Numbered from the stretch's first letter, positions 16,752-26,154 are shown. The stretch: DNA of 43,082 nt from an uncultured SAR116 cluster alpha proteobacterium (GCA_902595515.1 CACJQK010000012.1:1-43082), one strand, 5' to 3'. A program made the numbers and translations. Notes: a model not told the origin generated them from the letters alone.

Positions 16752-17765
16752 TTAATTGGACAAAATTTTCGACATGTAATGTGGATTGACTATCGCCTTT
16801 GACGCTCCTATTAGGCCATTATTATTATTTTCTGTTAGCCATATAGGTACAGTCTTAACATAGTCATATCTTCTACCTTTATTTAAAAGATTCAATTCAA
16901 AATCACTTTTATTAAGAATAGTCTGTAATTTGGGAGTTATTCCACCAGCTATTACAACACCACTTTGTGCACCATTGATTAAAATAACACTAGAGATGAT
17001 TGTGCCAAAAATACTAAAAAATAATTTTATGGTCTCATAAGCTTTATGTTCACCCCTTATAGCATTTTCACCAATAATTGGAGCTTTTAAATTTTCAGAA
17101 GGACTATTATTTTTAAAACAAATAAATTCGTATATTTCTTCAATACCAGAACCACTTACAATTCGCTCATTAGATACATGATCATATTTTTTTCTTAAAT
17201 GTTGAAGCAGTTCTATTTCAAGATCAGAATTTGGGGCAAAAGAAGAATGCCCACCTTCGCCTTCAATAGCTAAAGGATAATTATTAATATTTAAAAGAGT
17301 ACAAACACCTAATCCAGTGCCAGGACCAGTAACAAGAAGTGGAGCGTTTTTAATTGGAGTTCCACTTTTAATAGTTTTTAGATCATAATCATTTAGTAAT
17401 TTATCGTTTATGTTTCTGTTTTCAGATATGTCTTTATAAAAAGATGCTAAGCTTAGACACTGAGCAACAAAATCATTAACAAAAATTAGCTTATTCAAAT
17501 TAAAATATTTTAAAAAGTCTGATTGCTTAAAATTCCAGTGGTTATTTGTAAATTTTATATCATTTTTCTTTGTAGTACTAGCAACTGCAATTGACATATT
17601 TTCGATGTCTAAATTATTTTTTTGTTGATAATGGTCTATAGCGTCATATATGTTTTCATAATCAGAACATTTTAAATAAGCAAAATTATTAAGATCGCTA
17701 TTATTTTTTTCTTGGTAAGCAAATCTTGCATTTGTTCCACCTATATCTGCGACTAATAATTTCAT
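16752..17765 (-). CDS. glk: Glucokinase
   Basis: A 337-residue ATP-dependent glucokinase of the bacterial Glk family (not ROK), which phosphorylates glucose to glucose-6-phosphate. Motifs in order are LVADIGGTNARFA at the N-terminus (phosphate 1 loop), LIFVNDFVAQC with the catalytic Asp (~94-104), VTGPGTGLGVC (~146-156), EGEGGHSSFAP (~170-180) and ERIVSGSGIEEIY. It is divergently placed from the sugar dehydrogenase at 17856, with about 90 bases between them for two promoters. Together they suggest two routes for glucose or another aldose: phosphorylation inside and oxidation outside the cell. Confidence 0.9.
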   Translation of the reverse strand: MKLLVADIGGTNARFAYQEKNNSDLNNFAYLKCSDYENIYDAIDHYQQKNNLDIENMSIAVASTTKKNDIKFTNNHWNFKQSDFLKYFNLNKLIFVNDFVAQCLSLASFYKDISENRNINDKLLNDYDLKTIKSGTPIKNAPLLVTGPGTGLGVCTLLNINNYPLAIEGEGGHSSFAPNSDLEIELLQHLRKKYDHVSNERIVSGSGIEEIYEFICFKNNSPSENLKAPIIGENAIRGEHKAYETIKLFFSIFGTIISSVILINGAQSGVVIAGGITPKLQTILNKSDFELNLLNKGRRYDYVKTVPIWLTENNNNGLIGASKAIVNPHYMSKILSN

Positions 17766-17855
17766 GATATACTCAAAATATATTGTTCAACAATTTAAAA
17801 TAGTCTGTAAATATAATTTTATAAACTATTTTTCATTATCAAAAGGTTTAATTAA

Positions 17856-18926
17856 ATGAATTTTATTTTCTATGTTTTACTATTTACTTTATATCCATTT
17901 ATAGTCCAATCCCAAATTAAACTAGAAAAAGTTACCCCTAAAATTTCAAATTTATGGGGTATAGCTACAATAAATAAAGATGAAATACTGGTAACACAAC
18001 GTTCTGGCAATGTTTACAAATTAAATGTTTTTAATAAAAACATAATAAAAATTGAAGGCGCTCCAAAAGTCTATAATTCGGGTCAAGGTGGATTACTTGA
18101 TATAGCTTTTGAAAAAGAGAACAAAGTTCAAAGAGTTTATTTATGTCTTAGCAAAGTTACACCTAGCAATAAATCATCGACAGCTATTTATAGTTATAAC
18201 TTAAATAATAATAAACTAACTAATGAAAAAGTTATGTTTATATCAAATAAAATATCATCAAGTGGAAGACATTTTGGGTGCAGGCTTGCAATTAAAAATG
18301 AATTTATTTTTGCTACCTTAGGTGATAGGGGCACTAGAGAGGACAGTCAAAATAGTAAAAATCATTCTGGTTCAATCATTAAAATATTAAAAAATGGAAA
18401 CAAGTATAATAATAAAGCATTTACTAATTCACTTCCTGAAATTTATTCTTTAGGACACCGAAACCCTCAAGGATTAAGCTTTGATTTGAAAAAAAATATC
18501 TTGTGGGCTCATGAACATGGACCACAAGGAGGAGATGAATTAAATATAGTATTAAAAGGAAAAAACTATGGTTGGCCAAAAGTCACTTTTGGTAAGGAAT
18601 ATGGTTCAGGTAGAAAGATTGGAATTGGAACTTCACTTCCAGGTTATGAAGATCCTAAATATGTTTGGGTGCCTTCAATTGCTCCATCTGGGATGATTTT
18701 TTACGCAGGAAATATGTTTCCAGAATTTAAAAATAAAATTATTTTAGGATCTTTAAAATATAAAAGATTACACATTTTATCTTTGAAAGATGATAAAATT
18801 GTTAATGAACAAATTTTTTTAGAAAATAAGATTGGAAGAATTCGTGATATAGAAGAAATATCAGATGGATCTTTAATAATTATAAACGATGAATATGATG
18901 GTGGTGTTTACAGGCTTTATAAATAA
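17856..18926 (+). CDS. Secreted PQQ-type aldose sugar dehydrogenase (YliI/Asd-like)
   Basis: A 356-residue six-bladed beta-propeller of the glucose/sorbosone dehydrogenase family. The first ~19 residues are a hydrophobic signal peptide ending VQS, so it acts in the periplasm. Characteristic motifs are GRHFGCRLAI with the likely catalytic His, TLGDRGTRED, SLGHRNPQGLSFD and HEHGPQGGDELN, followed by NYGWP. Relatives oxidise aldoses to lactones using pyrroloquinoline quinone. No PQQ synthesis genes are in the window, so the cofactor must be made elsewhere or taken up. A lactone product would suit the SMP-30-like lactonase at 22081-23067, though that protein shows no signal peptide. Confidence 0.88.
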   Translation: MNFIFYVLLFTLYPFIVQSQIKLEKVTPKISNLWGIATINKDEILVTQRSGNVYKLNVFNKNIIKIEGAPKVYNSGQGGLLDIAFEKENKVQRVYLCLSKVTPSNKSSTAIYSYNLNNNKLTNEKVMFISNKISSSGRHFGCRLAIKNEFIFATLGDRGTREDSQNSKNHSGSIIKILKNGNKYNNKAFTNSLPEIYSLGHRNPQGLSFDLKKNILWAHEHGPQGGDELNIVLKGKNYGWPKVTFGKEYGSGRKIGIGTSLPGYEDPKYVWVPSIAPSGMIFYAGNMFPEFKNKIILGSLKYKRLHILSLKDDKIVNEQIFLENKIGRIRDIEEISDGSLIIINDEYDGGVYRLYK

Positions 18927-18982
18927 ATAATAAATATATTTTAGTTAACCAAAAAGCATAGTCATAACAAATGGAGAATTAG

Positions 18983-19675
18983 ATGATTAAATTTTATTAC
19001 AATACAAGTCCAAATCCTATGAAAATAGCTTTGTGTTTAGAAGAGATGAATCTGCCATATGAAGCAATTCCAATAGATACTAGAAAAGGCGACCAACATT
19101 CAGATTCTTTCAAAGCCATTAATCCAAATGCTAAAGCGCCAGCAATTAAAGATGATGGGAATATTATTTTTGACAGTAATGCTATATTACTATATCTGGC
19201 GGAAAAATCTGGAAAATTTATAACTAAAAATACTCCTAAAAATAGAGCAGATCTTTTATCTTGGTTAATGTTTGTTGCTACAGGTATTGGTCCTTATTCA
19301 GGTCAATCAGTTCATTTTCAACACATGGCACCACAAAAATTAGACTATGCAATCAATAGATATCTTTTTGAAGCTGAGAGACATTATAATATTCTGGATG
19401 ATCGTTTATCCAATAATCAATATATGTTGGGTGACACTTATACCATAGTTGATATGTGTGTTTGGGGTTGGGCACGTATGCTACCTAAAGTTATAGGTGA
19501 GGGTGAGTTAGAAAAAAGAACAAATTTAAATAGATTGATGACAGAGATTAATAATAGAGAGGCTACAAAAAGAGCACTGAATATTACAAATACAAACAAT
19601 CATAGTTTTAAGGTTGAAATAGATGCAGAAGCAAGAAAACATCTATTTCCTTCAAATGAAAGGCTTAAAAACTGA
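18983..19675 (+). CDS. Glutathione S-transferase
   Basis: A 230-residue protein with an N-terminal thioredoxin-like domain, MIKFYYNTSPNPMKIALCLEE, and the glutathione-binding IFDSNAILLYLAEK (cis-Pro region AKAPAI before it). The helical C-terminal domain begins near residue 90 and includes YTIVDMCVWGWARML, the N-capping box of GSTs. The Ser of TSPNP is the likely catalytic residue, as in beta/Ure2p-like bacterial GSTs. GGAG sits a few bases before the ATG. The stop touches the convergent methyltransferase stop with no gap. The substrate cannot be told. Confidence 0.88.
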   Translation: MIKFYYNTSPNPMKIALCLEEMNLPYEAIPIDTRKGDQHSDSFKAINPNAKAPAIKDDGNIIFDSNAILLYLAEKSGKFITKNTPKNRADLLSWLMFVATGIGPYSGQSVHFQHMAPQKLDYAINRYLFEAERHYNILDDRLSNNQYMLGDTYTIVDMCVWGWARMLPKVIGEGELEKRTNLNRLMTEINNREATKRALNITNTNNHSFKVEIDAEARKHLFPSNERLKN

Positions 19676-20740
19676 TTAAGGTCTGATTTCAAAAACAGAA
19701 TTCAGAGGATGATCAGTTTCAATTCTCTTTACTGTTTTGAAACCAACTAAATCACAATATTCTTTAACTTTTGCTTCTGGCAAGCCAACAGTTCCAAGAC
19801 CAGCGCCATTGTTTGCAAGTGAAGTAGTCATACAAAAATGCAAACTCATAGCGTACATGAAAGGCACCATTGGTCCTTCGTTGTCAGCAGGATCATCTTC
19901 GCACTTAATGTCCATGAGAACAAATATACCGTCATCCTTAACAGCTTTTCTGATTGTTTTCATTCCCTCTAGTGGATCAATCATATCATGAATAAGATCA
20001 AAACAGGCAACAAAATCAAATTTTTCAGTTAATGGATTAGATACATCCCACTGCATAAATTTTAAATTATTCTTAACCCCAGCATCTAAAGCAATTTTTT
20101 TAGCTCTTTCAATATTCGGCTCAAATAAATCAAAACCAAAAAACTGACTTTTTGGAAACTTCTTCGCCATCTCTACTGTTGATCTTCCTGAACCACAACC
20201 AAAGTCAGCAAATGTTACAGAACCTGTATCTAATCTTGATTTCAGCTCTGGCATTTTATCAACCCAATCTGTTACCAGAAAATGCCTATATCTAGTACAT
20301 CCTGTTTGATCGATACCGTTCCAAAAACCTTTGTCAATTTTATCATAATTAATACCACCCCCATTTTTAAAAGAATTTAAAAGTTCGTGGTAGGGTAATA
20401 ATGAGCTATTTAATATTTCAATAAGACCTTTTTGTGAAAATTTTCCTCCCTCTTCAACAAGTACTGGGATAAATTCTTTATTTAAGGATATCTTTCTGCT
20501 TACTTTATCAAAATCAAGGTATCCTAGTGAAAACATTCCTAGACCCCATTCTCTAAGATATCTCTCATCGAGGTTCATCCTGTCAGCTAATTCCTGGCTA
20601 GTAGCTGGTCCGTTTTTGGCAAGATCCTCAAAAATTCCTAAATCAACACCTATAGCACAAAGGCGAATTCCTACAGCGCCTCTTGCATCTCCAACTATTT
20701 TTTTTATTAAGTCTTTTTGAGGTAAGTTATTGTTATCCAT
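19676..20740 (-). CDS. Class I SAM-dependent methyltransferase with winged-helix N-domain (Rv2258c-like)
   Basis: A 354-residue protein. Residues ~15-80 (LGIFEDLAKNGPATSQELAD and following) are the winged-helix dimerisation domain found in O-methyltransferase-like proteins. The Rossmann methyltransferase domain follows with SAM motif I FADFGCGSGRST (~178-189), the acidic FGFDLFE loop, FMQWDVSN and FDFVACFDLIHDM. It resembles the Rv2258c type of uncharacterised methyltransferase; no substrate can be named. AAGGAG eight bases before the ATG supports the start. It stands alone on the minus strand and is not obviously in an operon. Confidence 0.85.
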   Translation of the reverse strand: MDNNNLPQKDLIKKIVGDARGAVGIRLCAIGVDLGIFEDLAKNGPATSQELADRMNLDERYLREWGLGMFSLGYLDFDKVSRKISLNKEFIPVLVEEGGKFSQKGLIEILNSSLLPYHELLNSFKNGGGINYDKIDKGFWNGIDQTGCTRYRHFLVTDWVDKMPELKSRLDTGSVTFADFGCGSGRSTVEMAKKFPKSQFFGFDLFEPNIERAKKIALDAGVKNNLKFMQWDVSNPLTEKFDFVACFDLIHDMIDPLEGMKTIRKAVKDDGIFVLMDIKCEDDPADNEGPMVPFMYAMSLHFCMTTSLANNGAGLGTVGLPEAKVKEYCDLVGFKTVKRIETDHPLNSVFEIRP

Positions 20741-20898
20741 TAATTTTCTCCTTAATTCAAAGATTATATAAATTAAATAAAATTTGTAAATTTAGATATT
20801 TGGTACGTTTTTTGAAATGAATATAGATCTTTAAATAATTTGTATTTTAAAAATATCTAATTACTATTTTAGGATAATATTAATATTAGGAAAAGCTA

Positions 20899-21597
20899 AT
20901 GCGAGATTGGGATACAAGAATAAATACTCTTAAATCTGATATTCAAGCAGCTCGTGAAAAATATGTTATTCCTTTCATGAAAGCTCAGTCTAAATCTGCT
21001 CCACCACAAAAAGAAGTGTCTCAAACTCCTTCTGTAAATGCTGAAGAAAATAAAGTTGAAACTAAAGTTGAAGCTACAACTGAAAAACTATATGAGAATA
21101 AGGACCCAATATCTTCATTAGATTTAATAGAAAAGACCAACGAAGCTAAGACTGAAACTAACTTGGGCTTAACAGAAGAGATAACAAATAAAATTGATAA
21201 TGCTTTGGAACAAAAGAAATCTGATGCTGAAGAGGCTCCAACTATAAATGTTGAAGAAGCAGTTGTATCAGCTGAAGAGGCTCCAACTATAAATGTTGAA
21301 GAAGCAGTTGCATCAGCTGTAGTATCTCAAATTGAGAATAAAGAAGAAGATGTTGATACTAATCAAACTAAAAAAACTGAACTTGAACTTCTTGAGGAAC
21401 GAGACGAAGATAGTCTCACCGAAGAAGAAGAAGACAGAATGTATGAGTTGAGAAGATTAAGAGCACAAAAAAGAATTAACGACGAAGTTAGAGCAGAAGA
21501 ACAAGCTGAATTCAAAAAAGCTGATGAAGAAATCGCTCATTTAAAAACATTGTTAAAACCTAAGAAAAAAAAGTTACCAAAAGGATACGTAGAATAA
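20899..21597 (+). CDS. Acidic, probably disordered protein with internal tandem duplication
   Basis: I do not recognise this 232-residue protein. The first ~25 residues are an amphipathic helix (MRDWDTRINTLKSDIQAARE). Residues ~30-170 are rich in Glu, Ala, Val and Thr with almost no aromatics and look disordered, including two 15-residue copies AEEAPTINVEEAV(V/A)S. The last ~60 residues are strongly charged and probably a long helix or coiled coil, ending in the basic PKKKKLPKGY. AGGAAAA precedes the ATG. There is no signal peptide or membrane segment. A scaffold, cell-pole or nucleic-acid-associated role would fit such a make-up, but nothing in the sequence proves it. Confidence 0.75.
   Translation: MRDWDTRINTLKSDIQAAREKYVIPFMKAQSKSAPPQKEVSQTPSVNAEENKVETKVEATTEKLYENKDPISSLDLIEKTNEAKTETNLGLTEEITNKIDNALEQKKSDAEEAPTINVEEAVVSAEEAPTINVEEAVASAVVSQIENKEEDVDTNQTKKTELELLEERDEDSLTEEEEDRMYELRRLRAQKRINDEVRAEEQAEFKKADEEIAHLKTLLKPKKKKLPKGYVE
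21226..21315 (+). repeat. 45-bp tandem direct duplication inside the acidic protein gene
   Basis: Two adjacent 45-base copies, 21226-21270 and 21271-21315, differ at one base (T in the first copy, C in the second, within the GTATCA/GCATCA end). Each encodes 15 residues, so the frame is kept. Near identity at the DNA level indicates a recent slippage duplication. Confidence 0.93.
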
Positions 21598-21605
21598 TAT
21601 TAGAT

Positions 21606-22088
21606 CTATCTAACTTTTCTATTCTTCATTCTCCGCCATTTCCAAGGTGCTATAAATTTTCCTGACCACATACCAGCATTATTTAATTTGGCTATTGCTT
21701 CGTCCTTTACATATTTTTTTGAATATTTTCTGTAAGCTAGTGCCCATCCACTTTTTACCATTAATGAATTAATATCATTTTTATCTGCATAACATATTGA
21801 AATAGATCTTTTGTATCTGTCTTTTGTTTTTTTAATACATGATACTTTTCTTGAGCCAATTATTTTTTCAAGTTCTAACTTTGCTTTAACTCCACATAAA
21901 TATGTATGTCCATAATTGTCTGTACAGGTTTGATTTATTTCTGGTGTATCAATACCGTAAAATCTTATTTTTTCAGAGTTGAGTATTATTGTATCGCCAT
22001 CAATTATTTTTAACGATGAGCTTGCATTTAAAACTTTTGAAAACGCTAATGTATTTATTAATAAAACTAAAAAAAATATTTTAAACAT
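21606..22088 (-). CDS. Secreted thermonuclease (SNase) family nuclease
   Basis: A 160-residue protein with an N-terminal signal peptide (MFKIFFLVLLINTLAFS), so exported. The staphylococcal-nuclease fold is shown by KIIDGDTI, RFYGIDTPEIN (catalytic Arg and Glu region, ~42-52), DRYKRSI (second catalytic Arg, ~85-91) and LMVKSGWALAYRKYSK. The enzyme cuts DNA or RNA with Ca2+, perhaps to use environmental nucleic acid as a phosphorus or nitrogen source (inference). Its start overlaps the end of the SMP-30-like gene by eight bases, making it last in a three-gene minus-strand operon. Confidence 0.88.
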   Translation of the reverse strand: MFKIFFLVLLINTLAFSKVLNASSSLKIIDGDTIILNSEKIRFYGIDTPEINQTCTDNYGHTYLCGVKAKLELEKIIGSRKVSCIKKTKDRYKRSISICYADKNDINSLMVKSGWALAYRKYSKKYVKDEAIAKLNNAGMWSGKFIAPWKWRRMKNRKVR

Positions 22089-23067
22089 TTAAATATTCTT
22101 TATTTAAAATTGTTTTTGTTATCCAATGTGAAGGCTCTAATCCCCGAATCTTTGATTTAAAAGTAGCTACTTGCTTACCTAATAAACATCCAAGGTAAAT
22201 ATTTTTAAGATCAGAACCACCAAAGGCAACGCTTGAAATATTTTTAAGCTTTGTACTAACTATATTATCAAGGTGTTTTCTTTCTAAAATTCCTTTTTGA
22301 TATGCTTTTTCGACATATGATATATGTTTTGCGTTACTATCGTCTAAAATAGTCTTCTTTTTTCCATTTTTATCAATATGAATTAATTTATTACTAACTA
22401 TACATGTCACCAAAATTCCTTCATCAATATCAAAAGCAAAACCGTCAGGAAACTCTCCTATATCAAATTCAGCAACTATTTGTTGATTAATTAAATTTCC
22501 ATCAGATGTAATGTCAAATTTTGACATACAACGTGAAAAGGTCTCATTTACATATAATTGGTTTGACAAAGGATGGACGATACATTCATTTGTAAATCCT
22601 AAATTATCAGCTACAACCCTAGGTTTTTTTTCGTCAATAAGTATAATAAATCCATCTTTCCAATTTGGTTTACATCCTAAAATCCGTGGAATTAGCCTTG
22701 TACTTACAGTAATCCAAATTCTTCCAGTATGATCTATATGAACGTAATTTGTAGGTGGCAGAGGTTCATTGTCTATTTCTAATAAAAATGGAACGAGTTC
22801 ACCATTATTATAAAGTCTATATACACCACCAATATCGTCACCTAGATGTGTTAAAAGCCATCCCCCATTTGGATGAATTGCTATACCATTTGGTTTTGGT
22901 TGAAAATTACCTTTTGCTAAAATTGTTTGTTGATCTCCATTTTTATTAATTAAGGTTACACCACCTCTCCAATCTGCAATGTGTAAAGTTTCATTTTTGT
23001 CAACTAGTACACATTCTGGTCTTACTAGATCATTACCTATAAATTGTACTTTTTCTAAAAGATTCAT
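22081..23067 (-). CDS. SMP-30/gluconolactonase family beta-propeller
   Basis: A 328-residue beta-propeller. The metal-binding positions of SMP-30 lactonases appear as the Glu of RPECVLVD (~17-24), the Asn in the FTNECIVH segment and the Asp of FPDGFAFD (~205-212). Relatives hydrolyse sugar lactones or act as other calcium-dependent esterases. No signal peptide is seen, so it is probably cytosolic. It lies four bases after the SnoaL-like gene and overlaps the nuclease gene by eight, so the three are cotranscribed. The substrate is unknown; the sugar dehydrogenase 4 kb away makes a sugar lactone a reasonable guess. Confidence 0.82.
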   Translation of the reverse strand: MNLLEKVQFIGNDLVRPECVLVDKNETLHIADWRGGVTLINKNGDQQTILAKGNFQPKPNGIAIHPNGGWLLTHLGDDIGGVYRLYNNGELVPFLLEIDNEPLPPTNYVHIDHTGRIWITVSTRLIPRILGCKPNWKDGFIILIDEKKPRVVADNLGFTNECIVHPLSNQLYVNETFSRCMSKFDITSDGNLINQQIVAEFDIGEFPDGFAFDIDEGILVTCIVSNKLIHIDKNGKKKTILDDSNAKHISYVEKAYQKGILERKHLDNIVSTKLKNISSVAFGGSDLKNIYLGCLLGKQVATFKSKIRGLEPSHWITKTILNKEYLNV

Positions 23068-23071
23068 ATGC

Positions 23072-23506
23072 TCAACTATAATTCATGTTTGTTCCTGCCA
23101 ACGAGCTTATAGTTCCAGATACAGGTATCATAGATCGTATTTGTAATGCCCAAATTCCGTCTATAAAGGTAGATATCCAAATTCCTTTGGCAGAGCCATA
23201 ACTTTTTTTATTAATTAATCTTCTATTAAACTCTACTTCACATTGAAGTGTTTTATCTGTTTTATTTATAATTTTACATTTGTCCAAAGTTGAAAAACTC
23301 CAATTTTCAACTTTTTTCATTGTATCAAGTTGTACACTTAATGATTTCCAAAAATCTTCGCCATTTTTATATATTATTGGTTCATTTCCATTTGAGTGAA
23401 CGTAATGAGGGAAATGTAAGTTTGTTATAATGTTATTTTTTTCTGCTGTATTAAAAGCATCAATAAATTTATAAAGACATGAAACCCCTGGATGCTTGTT
23501 TTTCAT
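23072..23506 (-). CDS. SnoaL/NTF2-like protein
   Basis: A 144-residue protein. An N-terminal helix with FIDAFNTAEKNNI, the His/aromatic-rich LHFPHYVHSNG, and a C-terminal run of strands (CEVEFNRRLINKKS, GIWISTFIDGIWALQIRSM) fit the cone-shaped NTF2/SnoaL fold. Bacterial members are small cyclases, isomerases or unknowns. No catalytic residues can be assigned with confidence. AAAGGAAATG precedes the start. It leads the operon with the SMP-30-like gene, so both may act on the same small molecule (inference). Confidence 0.6.
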   Translation of the reverse strand: MKNKHPGVSCLYKFIDAFNTAEKNNIITNLHFPHYVHSNGNEPIIYKNGEDFWKSLSVQLDTMKKVENWSFSTLDKCKIINKTDKTLQCEVEFNRRLINKKSYGSAKGIWISTFIDGIWALQIRSMIPVSGTISSLAGTNMNYS

Positions 23507-23556
23507 TTTTCATTTCCTTTGGCTATATGTTAGTAAATTTAATTTTAAATATAAAA

Positions 23557-24504
23557 TCATCTTCTAAGTGGAGTGTCTAAATTAACCTCTTGATCTCTTT
23601 TTTGTTCTCTTAAAAAAATATAAACACCTGCGCTCATAACAATTATTACACCTGCAATGGTTCTAATAGTTGGTATATCGTCAAATAGAAAATACCCTAT
23701 AATTATAGACCAAATTATCAATGAATATTCAAATATGGATGTAATTGAAGTAGAATAATTACTGTATGCTTTAAAAACACAAGTGAATGCAATTGAAGCT
23801 AAAATTCCCATTAAAACAATATACTGCCATGTATAATCAAAGTTACTAAACCATTCTCTAAAAATAAATTTGACTGTGGGGTCACTAAAATTATCAAATT
23901 GACCCGAACCAAGTAAAAAATACATAAGCATACATAAAATAATAGTTATAGAATAAAAGTAAAATAACTGAGTATAAGTATCATCTTTATCTGATGTAAT
24001 TTTAGTAATAGTCATAGATAAAGCATAAAAAAATGCACATAATAGCGGTAATAAATTTTTAAAATCAAAATTTGAAAAATTTGGATTTAAGATAATATAA
24101 ACCCCTATAAATCCAAAAAAAATTGCTAGCCACCTTCTGTAGCCGATATTTTCTCTTAAGAGAGTTTTAGCAAAAATTGACATAAAAAAAGGAGTTGAAA
24201 AATATAAAGCTGTTGCCACAGCAAGAGACAAATACGTTAGTGATATAAAAAACATGCTAAAAGCTAAGAAATGAAGAATTACCCTAATTAATGATAAAAT
24301 AGGGTAGTGCGTAATTAAAGTTAATCTTTTTTTATAAATAAGTAGGAATATCCCAGACAATATTGCCGCTATGAAGATTCTGCCAAAGTAAATTTCATAT
24401 AATGAGGCTTTTTGAAATATAAATTTTAATATGGAATCATGAACAGAAAATGTTGCCATTGCAACTAAGATATAAATTATTCCTATAGTGTTATTAGAAC
24501 TCAT
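23557..24504 (-). CDS. DMT-superfamily (EamA) transporter
   Basis: A 315-residue inner-membrane protein with about ten hydrophobic helices in two EamA repeats. Typical features are VAMATFSVHDSILKFIF at the start, AVATALYFSTPFFMSIFAK in the first half and SIFEYSLIIWSIIIGYFLFDD with AGVIIVMSAGVYIF in the second. Members export or import amino acids and other metabolites; the substrate cannot be predicted. I choose the ATG at 24504, right before the first helix. An in-frame TTG at 24546 would add 14 residues and overlap ung. It follows ung on the same strand and may be cotranscribed. Confidence 0.87.
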   Translation of the reverse strand: MSSNNTIGIIYILVAMATFSVHDSILKFIFQKASLYEIYFGRIFIAAILSGIFLLIYKKRLTLITHYPILSLIRVILHFLAFSMFFISLTYLSLAVATALYFSTPFFMSIFAKTLLRENIGYRRWLAIFFGFIGVYIILNPNFSNFDFKNLLPLLCAFFYALSMTITKITSDKDDTYTQLFYFYSITIILCMLMYFLLGSGQFDNFSDPTVKFIFREWFSNFDYTWQYIVLMGILASIAFTCVFKAYSNYSTSITSIFEYSLIIWSIIIGYFLFDDIPTIRTIAGVIIVMSAGVYIFLREQKRDQEVNLDTPLRR

Positions 24505-24533
24505 AAAATAGTAACCATTTAAATTATAAAAGT

Positions 24534-25208
24534 TTATAACTGCCAATCTATAGGTTCAATATTTTTTTGCGTGAGATAATTGTTTGTTTTCGAAAAAGGT
24601 TTAGAACCAAAAAAACCATTGTTAGCTGAAAATGGTGACGGGTGAGCACTTTCAAGAAGTAAGTGATTGTTTTTATCAATAAAATTACACTTTTCTTGAG
24701 CTTTTCTTCCCCATAAGATGAATACGACATTATTTCTTTTTTCATTAATCACTTTTAAAACTGTATCTGTAAAATTTTCCCATCCCTTACCTTGGTGTGA
24801 GCCAGGCATGCCTTTTTCAACAGTTAAACTATTGTTAAGCATCAAAACGCCCTGATGAGCCCAATTTTGTAAATCACCATTTTGTGGAGAAGTTATTCGA
24901 AGGTCATCAAATAATTCTTTAAAAATATTTTGAAGAGAGGGTGGAATTTTTTTAAATTTTTCTACTGAAAAGCTTAACCCATTTGCTTGACCTTCTCCGT
25001 GATAAGGATCTTGTCCAACAATTACAACTTTAACTTTATTAAGAGGGGTTAAATTGAAAGCGTTGAAAATTTTATTCATAGGTGGATAGATTTTTTTACC
25101 TAACAAAATTTGTTGCTTAAGAAATGATCTAAGATCTAACATATATTGAGCAGTGAATTCCTCGTTCAGTTCAATTTTCCAACTTTCATGTATTTTTGCG
25201 TTAGACAA
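24534..25208 (-). CDS. ung: Uracil-DNA glycosylase, family 1 (TTG start)
   Basis: Removes uracil from DNA to begin base-excision repair. The 224 residues are normal for the family. The water-activating motif VIVGQDPYHGEG (~64-75) holds the catalytic Asp. Other landmarks are GLSFSV, VLMLNNSLTV, FILWGRKAQ and the minor-groove loop SAHPSPFSANNGFFG with the catalytic His. The start appears to be TTG: the conserved N-terminal SWKIELNEEF lies upstream of the first in-frame ATG, so starting at that ATG would truncate the protein. Confidence 0.95.
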   Translation of the reverse strand: MSNAKIHESWKIELNEEFTAQYMLDLRSFLKQQILLGKKIYPPMNKIFNAFNLTPLNKVKVVIVGQDPYHGEGQANGLSFSVEKFKKIPPSLQNIFKELFDDLRITSPQNGDLQNWAHQGVLMLNNSLTVEKGMPGSHQGKGWENFTDTVLKVINEKRNNVVFILWGRKAQEKCNFIDKNNHLLLESAHPSPFSANNGFFGSKPFSKTNNYLTQKNIEPIDWQL

Positions 25209-25251
25209 TTTGTAGTGCTATCCAATTTTAAATTTTGCTTATTTTTATATG

Positions 25252-26154
25252 TTATCTTATATGCCAATCTTCATTAAGTGGTCTAGCGCTATTAAGTTCG
25301 CCATAGCCAGCTCCAGTAGTCCCAGTTGGTTTTGGTCCAAAATATCTAGGATCTCTCAATTCATTATGAGGTTGAAATCGAATATCACAAGTTAAGCGTA
25401 TTTTTTTATCATTAGCATAATTTTCAAAAGTGCCATGAACAGTATACATCCCAAAAATAAGTACGTCTCCTGGATGAAATTGAGTAGTTAAAATTTTTGT
25501 ATTTCTCTCTTTAGCAAAAGTTATGGGGTTAGTCTCTATTGTAGCTTTCATATGTTTGTGAATGTCTACGTCAAATCCTTTATATTTGGTTTTAATATCT
25601 GAAAATTTGTGAGACCCTTCAATAATAAACAAAGGACCTTTATCCATAGTTATATCTGTGAAAACAAGCCAACATGTGAGTACCTTTTGAGTTTTTCTTG
25701 TGAAAAAACCTGCATCACAATGCATATGGGTGAATTTTCCTCCTGATACTGCTCTTAAAAATATAAAATCAAAGCCAATTGAAGAAATGCCAAATATTCT
25801 GGAAAAAACACTTTTTAAATTATTTCCATTTGTAATTTTTCTTAATGATTTTGTATTACTTACATTTTCCCAAAAAACTCCTCTGTTTTTATGTAATTCA
25901 TCTCTTCTTGATCTGCCTGACCAAATGCCTTCAGTAAATGGATCCTCTAGCTCATCTACATTTTTTAATTTTTCAAAAATATCATTTCGAGCTTTAGTAA
26001 TATCATTTTTTTCAATAACTTTTCTTAAAAAGAGATAACCATTATCATTTAGTAATTGTCTTAATTTTTCATCATTTGCATTTTTAAGATTAGTGTCTTT
26101 TAATTCACCTAAAAGTGAATTAGGTACATTTACCCCATTAATTAGAGCGTCCAT
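25252..26154 (-). CDS. Phytanoyl-CoA dioxygenase family oxygenase
   Basis: A 300-residue Fe(II)/2-oxoglutarate oxygenase. The HxD pair lies in THMHCDAGFF (~145-154) and the distal His in YTVHGTFENYAND (~245), with the Arg of CDIRFQP as the 2-oxoglutarate anchor. It is a distant paralog of the PhyH protein at 15155-15970. I use the ATG at 26154 because AAGG lies nine bases before it; an in-frame TTG at 26163 has no room for a ribosome-binding site. It is divergent from the enolase-superfamily gene at 26299, sharing a 145-base control region. Substrate unknown. Confidence 0.87.
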   Translation of the reverse strand: MDALINGVNVPNSLLGELKDTNLKNANDEKLRQLLNDNGYLFLRKVIEKNDITKARNDIFEKLKNVDELEDPFTEGIWSGRSRRDELHKNRGVFWENVSNTKSLRKITNGNNLKSVFSRIFGISSIGFDFIFLRAVSGGKFTHMHCDAGFFTRKTQKVLTCWLVFTDITMDKGPLFIIEGSHKFSDIKTKYKGFDVDIHKHMKATIETNPITFAKERNTKILTTQFHPGDVLIFGMYTVHGTFENYANDKKIRLTCDIRFQPHNELRDPRYFGPKPTGTTGAGYGELNSARPLNEDWHIR

